Source of the DNA: JBCBSK01 sp965250105
Lineage (GTDB): Bacteria; Pseudomonadota; Alphaproteobacteria; Rhizobiales; Tepidamorphaceae
Reading direction: 5' to 3'
Length of the DNA stretch: 64,000 bases
NCBI GenBank assembly: GCA_965250105.1
Contig: OZ252290.1
Coordinates: 868,001 to 932,000, forward strand
The notes under the pieces are model-generated. The model was not told where the DNA came from, did not search any database, and was given only the letters and a program-made list of their open reading frames with translations. A program made the position numbers and the translations under genes. Shown piece after piece: positions 43,485-52,316 of this stretch (positions within the stretch are counted from its first letter, which is position 1; each line of letters opens with the position of its first letter).

Positions 43485-43801
43485 CGGCGCGAGCGACCGG
43501 GACACCGCCACGCCGGTCGGCGGTGGCGCTCGCCTATGACCAGGCGAGCGATGACGCCCCACGCGTCGTCGCCAAAGGCCGTGGCGCGCTGGCCGACCGG
43601 ATCGTCGACCTCGCGGAGGCCCATGACGTGGCGGTCGAGGAAAACCCGGTTCTGGCCGAGGCGCTGCAATCGGTCGAGCTCGACGACGAGATACCGGTCG
43701 AGCTCTACCGGGCGGTGGCCGAGGTCATCGGCTATGTACTGCGCGCGGGCCGGCGGACGGAGGTTCAGGCCGGCGACCGGGACGACGTCTCCGAGAAATG
43801 A
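43481..43801 (+). CDS. Stand-alone FlhB C-terminal domain protein (FhlB-like)
   Basis: A 106-residue soluble protein equivalent to the part of FlhB that follows its autocleavage site. RSAVALAYDQASDDAPRVVAKGRG and ENPVLAEALQSVELDDEIPVELYRAVAEVIGYVLR match FlhB C-terminal segments. The NPTH cleavage motif is replaced by PPRRS, so self-cleavage is not expected, and the four membrane helices are missing. Such proteins can substitute for the FlhB C-terminal part in export switching in some bacteria. It overlaps the FliK-like gene by four bases. Confidence 0.85.
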   Translation: MTARATGTPPRRSAVALAYDQASDDAPRVVAKGRGALADRIVDLAEAHDVAVEENPVLAEALQSVELDDEIPVELYRAVAEVIGYVLRAGRRTEVQAGDRDDVSEK

Positions 43802-43859
43802 CAGCCATGCCACGGGCGCTCTGGCCGGGCCATCGTTCGACAGCTAGGGTCGCGCCACC

Positions 43860-45056
43860 ATGACGAGCGAGACCCTGCCTTCGTTGAGCGTTCGCCGCGC
43901 GGCCCTGGCGGTTCTCGTCCTGGCGCTGGCGCCCGCGATCGGCCAGGGCATCGCGCGCTTCGCCTATGCGCTGGTTCTGCCCGACATGCAGGCCGATCTT
44001 CGCTGGAGCTATGCCGAAGCCGGCTGGATGAACACGATGAATGCCGCCGGCTATCTCGGCGGCGCGCTGATCGCGTCATCGGTGATCCGCCGCATGGGCG
44101 CCTGGCGCGCGCTCTGGGTGTTCTGCCTTGTCGGCAGCGCCTCGATCGCGCTGTCGGGCGCCTCGGGCAATTTCGTCTTCCTCAGCGGGGTGCGGTTGAT
44201 CGCCGGCATAACCGCCGCCATCGCCTTCATCGCCGGCGCCACGCTGGGGGCGACGCTGGCCTCGCGGTCGGACCGCAGCCAGGCCTTCCTCATCGCGCTC
44301 TACTATATGGGCCCGGGCCTCGGCATCGTCCTGTCGGGCCTGTCGGCGCCGCTGGTCCTGGCCGAACTCGGCCCCGGCGGCTGGCGCGGCACCTGGTATT
44401 TCCTCGGCGCGCTGTCCCTCGTGCTCTGTGTCGGGCTGTTGTTCGCGGGACCAGGGCGCGAGGAAGCGCCGCGCGCCGAGGGCGGCAGCGGCCGGGTCGC
44501 GCTGGCGCCCATGGCGCCGATCCTCATCGGCTACACGCTCTTCGGCGTGGGCTATATCGCCTATATGACCTTCATGATCGCCTGGGTACAGGAAAATGGC
44601 GGCGGCCCGCTGACCCAAGGAGCGTTCTGGGCGGCCATCGGCTGCGGCGGCATGATCGCCCCGTTCCTGTGGGCCCGGCTGTTCGAGACCTTTCCGAGCG
44701 GGCGCGCCGCCGCCTTCCTGATCGCCATCACCTCGCTCGGCAGCATCGGTCCGCTGATCTCGGTCGCGCCCTGGGCGCTGATCGTCTCGGCGCTGGTCTT
44801 CGGCTCGGCCTTCTTCGCGGTGGTCGCGGCCACCACCATTTTCATCCGCCGCAACTATCCGCCCGATGCCTGGGCGGCGGGGATCGGGATGATGACGATC
44901 GCCTTCGGGCTCGGCCAGACCCTGGGACCGGTCGGCATCGGCGCCATCACCGATATCGTCGGCGGCCTCGGCAGCGGGCTCGCCGTCAGCGCGCTGGTGC
45001 TCGGCCTCGGCGCGATCCTCTGCCTGTTCCAGCGCGACCGGCCGGCTCCTGTCTGA
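43860..45056 (+). CDS. MFS transporter (YbfB/YjiJ type)
   Basis: A 398-residue inner-membrane protein with about 12 hydrophobic segments. The YbfB/YjiJ-like start is GQGIARFAYALVLPDMQADLRWSYAEAGWMNTMNAAGYL. A second-half helix pair ends GLGQTLGPVGIGAITD. It probably moves a small organic solute with a cation gradient; direction and substrate are unknown. It lies 58 bases after the FlhB-like gene with no link to it. Confidence 0.83.
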   Translation: MTSETLPSLSVRRAALAVLVLALAPAIGQGIARFAYALVLPDMQADLRWSYAEAGWMNTMNAAGYLGGALIASSVIRRMGAWRALWVFCLVGSASIALSGASGNFVFLSGVRLIAGITAAIAFIAGATLGATLASRSDRSQAFLIALYYMGPGLGIVLSGLSAPLVLAELGPGGWRGTWYFLGALSLVLCVGLLFAGPGREEAPRAEGGSGRVALAPMAPILIGYTLFGVGYIAYMTFMIAWVQENGGGPLTQGAFWAAIGCGGMIAPFLWARLFETFPSGRAAAFLIAITSLGSIGPLISVAPWALIVSALVFGSAFFAVVAATTIFIRRNYPPDAWAAGIGMMTIAFGLGQTLGPVGIGAITDIVGGLGSGLAVSALVLGLGAILCLFQRDRPAPV

Positions 45057-45168
45057 CCGCCGACCGGCCACGGGATCGGCGAAACGGTCTCCCCAACGCG
45101 CGGCTTCGCGCTATACTCCCCATCAAGCCGCACGAGACGGTCAGTTTGACACATCGGGAGGAGGCGTG

Positions 45169-45993
45169 ATGAACACGGAAACGGGCCCTATCGACCAGGC
45201 AGAGAGCAGCGGCGCGGCCGCCAGTGTGAAGCCGATGCCCCAGGTCAGGAAGGTCAGCTTCGCCGATATCGGCGACGCGCTCGGCGAGGGCCTGCGCGAT
45301 TTCCAGGCCGCCCCGGTCTATGGCCTGTTCTTCGGCCTGTTCTACGCCGTCGGCGGGCTTCTGATCGTGCTCGCCGCCTTCTATTACGATCTCGGCTGGC
45401 TACCTTATCCGCTGGGCGCGGGCTTCGCCATCCTCGGCCCCTTCATCGCCGTCGGGCTCTACGAGGTCAGCCGCCGCCGCGAGACCGGCGAGCCTCTGTC
45501 CTGGGGCGGCGTGCTCGGGGTGATGTTCAAGGCGCGGACCACCGATCTCGGCTTCATGGCCTTCGTCACCTTGTTCATCTTCGTTGTGTGGATGTACCAG
45601 ATCCGCATTCTTCTGGCGCTGTTCCTCGGCTTTGAATCCATCACCTCGCCGGTGCAATTCCTCGATGTCGCGCTGACCACGCCGGGCGGTCTCGCCTTTC
45701 TCGGTGTCGGTACGCTGGTCGGCGGGGTTCTGGCGCTGTTTGTCTACACGATCACGGTCGTGTCCTTCCCGCTGCTGCTCGAACGCGAGGTCGATTTCGT
45801 CACCGCGATCATCACTTCCGTGCGGGCCGTGTTCACGAGCCTCGTGCCGATGATCGGATGGGGCGTGATCGTCACCGTGGCGCTTCTCGCCGCGTCGCTG
45901 CCGGCCTTCATCGGGCTGATCGTCGTGCTGCCGGTGCTTGGCCACGCCACGTGGCATCTCTACAAGCGGCTGGTGGCGCCAGAGGCGGGCTAG
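45169..45993 (+). CDS. DUF2189 integral membrane protein
   Basis: A 274-residue protein with a hydrophilic N-terminal 40 residues and about six membrane helices. The block VRKVSFADIGDALGEGLRDFQAAPVYGLFFGLFYA and the end GHATWHLYKRLV are features of DUF2189. Function is not known; family members often sit near respiratory genes, but none is adjacent here. The ATG preceded by GGAGGAGGCGTG is chosen over the GTG one codon upstream. Confidence 0.85.
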   Translation: MNTETGPIDQAESSGAAASVKPMPQVRKVSFADIGDALGEGLRDFQAAPVYGLFFGLFYAVGGLLIVLAAFYYDLGWLPYPLGAGFAILGPFIAVGLYEVSRRRETGEPLSWGGVLGVMFKARTTDLGFMAFVTLFIFVVWMYQIRILLALFLGFESITSPVQFLDVALTTPGGLAFLGVGTLVGGVLALFVYTITVVSFPLLLEREVDFVTAIITSVRAVFTSLVPMIGWGVIVTVALLAASLPAFIGLIVVLPVLGHATWHLYKRLVAPEAG

Positions 45994-46038
45994 CCTCGTT
46001 CACGTTGCAGCGGAAGCATCTGGCGGGCGTTGGTATTC

Positions 46039-46135
46039 GTCATCACCCCCGGGCCTGTTCCGGGGGGCCAGGGCTAAGGGGCACCCAGCCTGCCGTGTCT
46101 GATTGCCGGAACATGTCCGGCAACGGCACGCCAAT
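46039..46135. repeat. Palindromic intergenic repeat (CCCCGGGCCTGTTCCGGGG type)
   Basis: GTCATCACCCCCGGGCCTGT ... TCCGGGGGG is followed by GCCGGAACATGTCCGGC, both able to form hairpins. Elements with this core are very common between Hyphomicrobiales genes. It lies between two converging genes and may work as a bidirectional terminator. Confidence 0.7.
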
Positions 46136-46167
46136 GATCAAAAGCTTCAGCAGGGACAGAAAAGCGT

Positions 46168-47007
46168 CTAGGTCGCGATGTCGGCCTCCAGGCCGTTCCG
46201 GATCTCGTCGGGCAGGCTGTCAGACCAGATGACGCTCTTATAGTCGAAGCCGAGCTTGAGGGTCGGCTTGATCACGGCGAAATAGGGCGAGATGTCGAAA
46301 TCCTTGGGCGTGTAGAGCGAATGATGCCGGATCATCAGAATGTCCCGGCGGGTATAGGAGTTGCGCGTCGGCGTATCGGGATCCTGGCCCAGGCGCGTGA
46401 CGCGCGGCAGGATCGGATAGCGCACCGACTGGAAGGCCTGGGCGATCAGCGACGAGCAGATCGCCCGCGTCGGATCGCCGGACCCGAAGGCGATCAGCCG
46501 CCGCCGCCAGCGCACCGGCACCGGCGGCGTCGGCAGGAAATAGCGCAGCATGTCGAAGATGTTCTTGTGATCGTAGCGCATGCCGAGGCTGTCGATCATG
46601 AAGGCGACCACCGCGCGTCGGTCTTCCGGCGTCAGCCCGACGGGCCGACAGATGCGCAGATTGAGCCCGGCATATTTTTCGAGCGGGGCCGTGACGCAAC
46701 CCTCGCCAAGATTGACCTCGATCAGCCTCGGACGCGGCGTCTCCGGGGCGCCGCCAGCGGCATCGCCGGCCTCGGTCGTGTCTTCCAGCGCGTCACCGAC
46801 ATAAAGCGCGGCATGCGACCAGGTCGACTGGGTGAGATAGCGGATCGCGGTCGACACCTTCGACCGCGCCTCGACGAGCAGCACGTCGCCGGGCTCCATC
46901 ACCCGGCGCATCATCTCGACATCGATGGCGTCTTCGGGCGAGACCGGACGCTCGCGGGTAATGATCCGGGCGATCAGGCGCCCGATACGGTCGAGCACTG
47001 TGTCCAT
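46168..47007 (-). CDS. YiiX/YebB-like NlpC/P60-fold cysteine hydrolase
   Basis: A 279-residue protein of the permuted papain-fold group. The likely catalytic residues are His in STWSHAALYVG, the acidic LIEVNLGEGC segment and Cys in RAICSSLIAQAFQSV. Members act on lipids, peptides or other amides; several are linked to envelope functions. No signal peptide is seen. It is convergent with the DUF2189 gene and lies 100 bases downstream of lepA on the same strand. Its biological role is unknown. Confidence 0.8.
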   Translation of the reverse strand: MDTVLDRIGRLIARIITRERPVSPEDAIDVEMMRRVMEPGDVLLVEARSKVSTAIRYLTQSTWSHAALYVGDALEDTTEAGDAAGGAPETPRPRLIEVNLGEGCVTAPLEKYAGLNLRICRPVGLTPEDRRAVVAFMIDSLGMRYDHKNIFDMLRYFLPTPPVPVRWRRRLIAFGSGDPTRAICSSLIAQAFQSVRYPILPRVTRLGQDPDTPTRNSYTRRDILMIRHHSLYTPKDFDISPYFAVIKPTLKLGFDYKSVIWSDSLPDEIRNGLEADIAT

Positions 47008-47110
47008 AGGCGTCAGATGGGCTTGAGCGCCCCTATCGTCAAAATGCCGGTCACAGCATAATGAACAATCAATGACGCGGGGTTAAACCCGAACGCGACG
47101 CGACAAGCGC

Positions 47111-48964
47111 CTATTCGCTCATTTTGAGCGCCTTGATGAAGGCTTCCTGGGGAATCTCCACGCGACCGAACTGGCGCATGCGCTTCTTCCCCTCCTTCTG
47201 CTTTTCCAGAAGCTTGCGCTTGCGGGTCACGTCGCCGCCATAGCATTTCGCGGTGACGTCCTTCCTGAGCGCGCGGATCGTCTCGCGGGCGATGATGCGC
47301 CCGCCGATCGCCGCCTGGATCGGGATCTGGAACATGTGCTGGGGGATGAGATCCTTGAGCTTCTCGCACATCGCCCGCCCGCGCCGCTCGGCCTGGCTGC
47401 GATGCACCAGGACGCTCAGCGCGTCGACCGGCTCGGCATTGACCAGGATCTGCATCTTGACCAAATCGCCGGTCTCATAACCGGTGATCTGATAGTCGAA
47501 GCTGGCATAGCCGCGCGACACCGATTTCAGCCGGTCGTAGAAGTCGAACACCACTTCGTTGAGTGGCAGATCATAGGTCACCAGCGCCCGGCTGCCGACA
47601 TAGGTCAGTTCGACCTGGCGTCCGCGCCGTTCCTCGCAGAGTTTCAGGATCGCGCCGAGATGGTCGTCCGGCGTCAGGATCGTGGCACGGATCCACGGCT
47701 CGCGGATCTCGGAGATCTTCACCGGATCGGGCATGTCCGCCGGATTGTGCAGTTCGATCACATCGCCATTGGTCATGGCGAGTTCGTAGATGACCGAGGG
47801 CGCGGTGGCGATCAGGTCGAGATTGAACTCGCGTTCGAGCCGTTCCTGGATGATTTCGAGATGCAGCAGGCCGAGAAAGCCGCAGCGGAAGCCGAAGCCG
47901 AGCGCCGCCGACGTTTCCATCTCGAAGGTGAAGCTGGCATCGTTCAGCCGCAGCTTGCCCATCGCGGCGCGCAGATCCTCGAAATCGCCGGCATCGATCG
48001 GGAAGATGCCGCAGAAGACCACCGGCTGCGCCGGCTTGAAGCCCGGCAGCGGCGCGGGCGTCGGGCGGCGTTCCTCGGTGATCGTGTCGCCGACGCGGGT
48101 ATCGGCGACCTGCTTGATCGAGGCGGTGATGAAGCCGATCTCGCCGGGGCCGAGTTCGGGCCAGTTGACGAGTTTCGGCGTGAAGATACCGAGCCGGTCG
48201 ATCTCGTAATGGGCGCCGGTACCCATCATCGTGATCTTCATGCCTTTCTTCAGCACGCCGTCGATGACCCGGACGAGGACGACGACGCCGAGATACTGAT
48301 CGTACCAGCTGTCGACGAGAAGCGCCTTCAACGGCGCGGCCCGCTCGCCACGCGGCGGCGGCAGCTTGTCGACCACCGCTTCCAGCACATCTTCAACGCC
48401 CATGCCGGTCTTGGCCGATATCGGGATCGCGTCGGACGCATCGAGCCCGATCACCTCCTCGATCTGGGTCTTCACCCTGTCGGGCTCGGCGGCCGGCAGA
48501 TCGACCTTGTTGAGAACGGGCACGATTTCGAGATCGACATCGATCGCTTGGTAGACATTGGCGAGCGTCTGCGCCTCGACCCCCTGGCTCGCATCGACGA
48601 CGAGCAGCGCGCCCTCGCAGGCATAGAGCGAGCGGTTGACCTCATAGGCGAAGTCGACATGGCCCGGCGTGTCGATCAGGTTCAAGACATAGTCCTTGCC
48701 GTCCTTGGCGGTATAGGACAGCCGCACGGTCTGCGCCTTGATGGTGATGCCGCGCTCGCGCTCGATGTCCATCGAATCGAGCACCTGCTCCTTCATCTCG
48801 CGCGCGCTGAGGCCACCGGTGACCTGGATCAGGCGGTCGGCGAGCGTCGACTTCCCATGGTCGATATGCGCGACGATGGCGAAATTCCGCACGTTCGGAA
48901 TGATCTCGGCGCCGTCGGTCCGGGTGTCCTCGGCCGCGCCATCGGAAGTGAGTGTCGTGTCCAT
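47111..48964 (-). CDS. lepA: Translation elongation factor 4 (LepA)
   Basis: A 617-residue GTPase. G1 is AHIDHGKST, switch II is DTPGHVDF and NKVD is G4. The LepA-specific C-terminal domain shows GFLGLLHLEIIQERLEREF, VKMQILVNAEPVDALSVLVHR and the end DVTAKCYGGDVTRKRKLLEKQKEGKKRM. It back-translocates or remodels stalled ribosomes. I start at MDTTLTSDGAA, 20 residues before the family core; no ribosome site is clear and the frame is open for 20 more codons. Confidence 0.95.
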   Translation of the reverse strand: MDTTLTSDGAAEDTRTDGAEIIPNVRNFAIVAHIDHGKSTLADRLIQVTGGLSAREMKEQVLDSMDIERERGITIKAQTVRLSYTAKDGKDYVLNLIDTPGHVDFAYEVNRSLYACEGALLVVDASQGVEAQTLANVYQAIDVDLEIVPVLNKVDLPAAEPDRVKTQIEEVIGLDASDAIPISAKTGMGVEDVLEAVVDKLPPPRGERAAPLKALLVDSWYDQYLGVVVLVRVIDGVLKKGMKITMMGTGAHYEIDRLGIFTPKLVNWPELGPGEIGFITASIKQVADTRVGDTITEERRPTPAPLPGFKPAQPVVFCGIFPIDAGDFEDLRAAMGKLRLNDASFTFEMETSAALGFGFRCGFLGLLHLEIIQERLEREFNLDLIATAPSVIYELAMTNGDVIELHNPADMPDPVKISEIREPWIRATILTPDDHLGAILKLCEERRGRQVELTYVGSRALVTYDLPLNEVVFDFYDRLKSVSRGYASFDYQITGYETGDLVKMQILVNAEPVDALSVLVHRSQAERRGRAMCEKLKDLIPQHMFQIPIQAAIGGRIIARETIRALRKDVTAKCYGGDVTRKRKLLEKQKEGKKRMRQFGRVEIPQEAFIKALKMSE

Positions 48965-49117
48965 GATCGCGGAGATAGCACCCGTCGGCGGGATGGCAAA
49001 GCGGAAGCGGCATATCGCCGCCACACGGCATCGATCGGCGCGCCGGTTCGTCAGGCCGTCACGATGGCGGCCGTGCTTCGGCCTGCCCGGGCGGTGCGCG
49101 CTTGCGCCGAACCGGCG

Positions 49118-49726
49118 TCAGGCCGTTTCGTCGATCTCGGGCTGCGGCTGATCGGCCGGATAAGGCGCGGCGGCGACGGCGGCCGGCGGCGCGACGGGGG
49201 TCGATGCCGCATCGGCATCGGCGGTTTCCGTCTCGCGCTGCGGCGCGCGGCGACGGCGGCGGCGCGTCGGGGCCTGGCCATTGCCATTGGCATTGCCCGC
49301 GTCGTCCGTCGCGGCGGCAGACGCGCCCTCGCCATTGGCGGCCGCGCTCGCATCCGCGCCCTCCGTGGCCCCGTCCTCGGTCGCGGCCTGGGCATCCGCC
49401 GTGTCGGCCTGTTCTTCCGAGCGATCCTGATCAGCGCGGTCCTGATCGGCACGATCTTGATCGCTGCGATCCTGGCGCTCGTTCTGCTGCGCCTGGGCGG
49501 CAGCGATGATGCGCGAGTAATGTTCGGCGTGCTGCAGGTAGTTTTCCGCCGTCACCGTATCGCCCGATGCCAGGGCGTCGCGCGCCAGCTGGTTGTATTT
49601 GTCGGCGATATGGGATGCCGTGCCGCGGATCTTCACGTCCGGGCCGTTGCTTTCATAGGATTTGGTAAGAGGATTCGGGCCCTTGCGATTACGGCCCCGT
49701 GCCCGTCTGCCGGACTGCATTCTCAT
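49118..49726 (-). CDS. DUF4167 protein
   Basis: A 202-residue protein. The conserved DUF4167 part is at residues 1-85: MRMQSGRRARGRNRKGPNPL, YESNGPDVKIRGTASHIADKY and AENYLQHAEHYSRI. The rest is low-complexity, with a repeated DQDRA unit, an Ala/Gly/Asn-rich stretch, a basic cluster RRRRRRA and an acidic end. The arginine-rich start suggests RNA or DNA binding. It is found downstream of prfA-prmC in most Hyphomicrobiales, as here. The start is the ATG preceded by GAAGAG. Confidence 0.88.
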   Translation of the reverse strand: MRMQSGRRARGRNRKGPNPLTKSYESNGPDVKIRGTASHIADKYNQLARDALASGDTVTAENYLQHAEHYSRIIAAAQAQQNERQDRSDQDRADQDRADQDRSEEQADTADAQAATEDGATEGADASAAANGEGASAAATDDAGNANGNGQAPTRRRRRRAPQRETETADADAASTPVAPPAAVAAAPYPADQPQPEIDETA

Positions 49727-50257
49727 TGCATGCTCTTCGGTTTCATTGGCGACTCTGATTAAAGCGGCGGCCTGGGCATATGGCGACCACATCCCGCCTC
49801 GGCGCCTGCTGGCGCCACGGATGCCCTGTCGGCCGTTCCGTCATTCGCGTGTCGCCGCGCGGCACTGTCACGCCGGCGAGCGTGCCGACCTCGACGGTCC
49901 CCGTCGACGCGGCCGCAAACGACAATAGAACGGCAATGCCTTGGCTGCGCTTGGCACCGACCGCTCACGGCCGACGCACGTCCTTACCCCCGATCAGGAC
50001 CGGTTCCCGCCCGATCCCGATTCCTCTGTCGATCCATTTGCTGGGCACCCGAAGCGGGTGGACTTGCCTTGAGTCTTTTGGCGGCGCCCTGCCGGACAAT
50101 GCACTGTCTGACAACGATCTGCCGGATCAACACCCCGCTTGGCACAAAGCCGTCGGGCGTTTCCATCCAGGGTCCGGCGCCGAAGCATCCTCAGGACCAT
50201 CGCCGGCACGTTAGCGGGTACCGGCCGCCGATCCAAGCTTTTTTTGCGGCACACCGA
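49727..50257. other. 531-base intergenic region between prmC and the DUF4167 gene
   Basis: No gene could be supported on either strand: the open frames present are GC-rich and lack family features. It should hold the promoter of the DUF4167 gene on the minus strand. The stretch at about 50090-50130 contains several short GATC/CCGGAC inverted segments. The gap is longer than usual for this otherwise conserved pair. Confidence 0.5.
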
Positions 50258-51145
50258 TCAGCCCGGCGCATGGCGCTCGAAACCGAGAACCCGCGCCGTG
50301 CCGGACAGATCAGCCCATTGGCCGCATGGCACTAGCCCCGCCCCCGCCGCCGCGTCGGTTACGTCCGAGGCCATGCCGGCGCCGATCTCGACGAGGATCA
50401 GCGGCGCTGGACGCCGCGCCGCGACAGCGGCGAAAATAGCGCGGTAGGCGTCGCAGCCATCGGCGCCGCCATCCAGCGCGCGCGCCGGATCATGCGCCGA
50501 CACCTCAATGTCGAGCCCGGCCATATCGGCGGAACGGATATAGGGCGGGTTCGACACGACGAGATCGAACGGGCCGGCGAGCGCCGCCATCCAGTCACAA
50601 CACAACGGCATGAAGCGCGCGCCGAGCCCTGCCCGATCGGCATTGTCGCGGGCCGTGCGCAACGCTCCTTCGGCGATATCGGTCGCCACGGCCCGTGCCT
50701 CGGGCAGTTCGGCCAGAAGCGCCAGCGCAACGGCACCCGTGCCAGTGCCGAGATCGACCAGCCGAAGCGGTCTGTCGCGCAAGCCCTGGGCGGTCACGAC
50801 CTCGAGCGCTGCCTCGACGAGGGTTTCGGTGTCCGGCCTTGGCTCCAGCGTATCGGGCGACAGGGCAAGCGACAGCGACCAGAAATCGCGGATGCCGGTG
50901 ATCCGCGCCACCGATTCACCAGCCAGCCGGCGCGCCAGGAGATCGCCGTAGGCCCGCGCCCGATCGGCCGACAGCGGCAGGCTTTCCTGAGCCAGAAGGC
51001 CGGCATGGTCGACCGCCAGAACATGCTGCAACAACAGCCTGGCATCGAGCCGTGGTGATGGCCGCCCGGCGGCGATCAGCGCTTCCACCGCCCGGTCGAG
51101 CGCGGCCGTCACGCTGAGCCCCTCGAAACCTGTCGCGACCGGCAT
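50258..51145 (-). CDS. prmC: Peptide chain release factor N5-glutamine methyltransferase
   Basis: A 295-residue SAM-dependent methyltransferase that methylates the Gln of the GGQ motif in release factors. The N-terminal helical domain is at about 1-80. The catalytic domain has VDLGTGTGAVALALLAELP (SAM loop) and the diagnostic FDLVVSNPPYI. It lies 15 bases downstream of prfA, its substrate gene, on the same strand. Confidence 0.94.
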   Translation of the reverse strand: MPVATGFEGLSVTAALDRAVEALIAAGRPSPRLDARLLLQHVLAVDHAGLLAQESLPLSADRARAYGDLLARRLAGESVARITGIRDFWSLSLALSPDTLEPRPDTETLVEAALEVVTAQGLRDRPLRLVDLGTGTGAVALALLAELPEARAVATDIAEGALRTARDNADRAGLGARFMPLCCDWMAALAGPFDLVVSNPPYIRSADMAGLDIEVSAHDPARALDGGADGCDAYRAIFAAVAARRPAPLILVEIGAGMASDVTDAAAGAGLVPCGQWADLSGTARVLGFERHAPG

Positions 51146-51160
51146 CGCCCGCCGCGACCG

Positions 51161-52240
51161 TCAGGTCAGCCCATCGGCGGCGGCCAGCCGGCGCGCCTGA
51201 TCCTCGGCGATCAGCGCGTCGGTAACCTCGCCCAGCGCCTCGCCGGCGAGAATGCGGTCGAGCTTGTAGAGCGTCAGATTGATCCGGTGGTCGGTCACCC
51301 GACCTTGCGGGAAGTTGTAGGTGCGTATCCGTTCGGACCGGTCGCCCGATCCGACGAGCCCTTTGCGCGCTTCGGCGCGGGCCGTCTCGCTTTCGGTGCG
51401 GGCGATGTCGAACAGCTTGGCACGCAAAAGTTTCAGCGCCTTGGCCTTGTTCTTGTGCTGCGAGCGCTCGTCCTGCTGGCTGACGACGATGCCGGTCGGA
51501 ACATGGGTGATGCGCACCGCGCTGTCGGTGGTGTTGACGTGCTGGCCGCCGGCGCCGGAGGCGCGGAACACGTCGATGCGCAGATCCTTGTCCTCGATCG
51601 CGACATCGACCTCTTCCGCCTCGGGCAGAACCGCGACGGTGGCGGCGGATGTGTGGATCCGGCCGCCCGATTCGGTTTCCGGCACGCGCTGCACGCGATG
51701 GGCGCCCGATTCGAACTTCATCCGCGCATAGACCCCGCTGCCGGCGATCTCGGCGATCAGTTCGCGATAGCCGCCGAGATCGGACGCGTTTTCCGAGATC
51801 ACCTGAACCTTCCAGCCCTGCAGTTCCGCATAGCGCTGATACATCCGGAACAGATCGCCGGCGAACAGCGCCGCCTCCTCGCCGCCCGTGCCGGCGCGGA
51901 TCTCCAGGATCACGCCCTTCTCGTCGGCGGCGTCCTTGGGCAGAAGCAGAAGACGCAAGTCCTGCGACAGCACCGCGCAACGTTCCTCGACATCGCCGAT
52001 CTCGGCTTCGGCGAGCGCGCGCATCTCGGGGTCGGTCTCGGGATCGTCGAGCAAAGCGCGCAGATCGTCGCGCTCGGCTTCGGCGGCGAGCCGGGCCTGG
52101 TAGGTGGTGACCACCGGTTCGATCTCGGAGCGTTCGCGCGCCAGCGCCACGATCTGGTCGGAACGGGTCTCGGAGGCCATCTGCTGGTCGATGGCATCGA
52201 GCCGGGCGGCCAGGGTCTTGAGGTTTTCTTCGACGGACAT
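51161..52240 (-). CDS. prfA: Peptide chain release factor 1
   Basis: A 359-residue class I release factor for UAA and UAG. The catalytic GGQ lies in RASGAGGQHVNTTDSAVR, and the codon-recognition loop reads VPETESGGRIHTS, the alphaproteobacterial form of the RF1 PxT motif. The N-terminal domain is helical and the GTGGEEAALFAGDL block is present. It forms the ptsP-prfA-prmC set on the minus strand, 76 bases after ptsP. Confidence 0.96.
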   Translation of the reverse strand: MSVEENLKTLAARLDAIDQQMASETRSDQIVALARERSEIEPVVTTYQARLAAEAERDDLRALLDDPETDPEMRALAEAEIGDVEERCAVLSQDLRLLLLPKDAADEKGVILEIRAGTGGEEAALFAGDLFRMYQRYAELQGWKVQVISENASDLGGYRELIAEIAGSGVYARMKFESGAHRVQRVPETESGGRIHTSAATVAVLPEAEEVDVAIEDKDLRIDVFRASGAGGQHVNTTDSAVRITHVPTGIVVSQQDERSQHKNKAKALKLLRAKLFDIARTESETARAEARKGLVGSGDRSERIRTYNFPQGRVTDHRINLTLYKLDRILAGEALGEVTDALIAEDQARRLAAADGLT

Positions 52241-52316
52241 GGATCTTTTTCTTGTTGGCCCGGCTTCCCTTTAAGCCGCCGGGCCCTGTTCGTTCGATTC
52301 GGTATACGGAGCGCCG

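Noticed and set aside
47336..49762. 808-codon plus-strand open frame opposite lepA
   Set aside because: LepA on the minus strand is unmistakable; the opposite frame has mirror composition and spans two separate genes.
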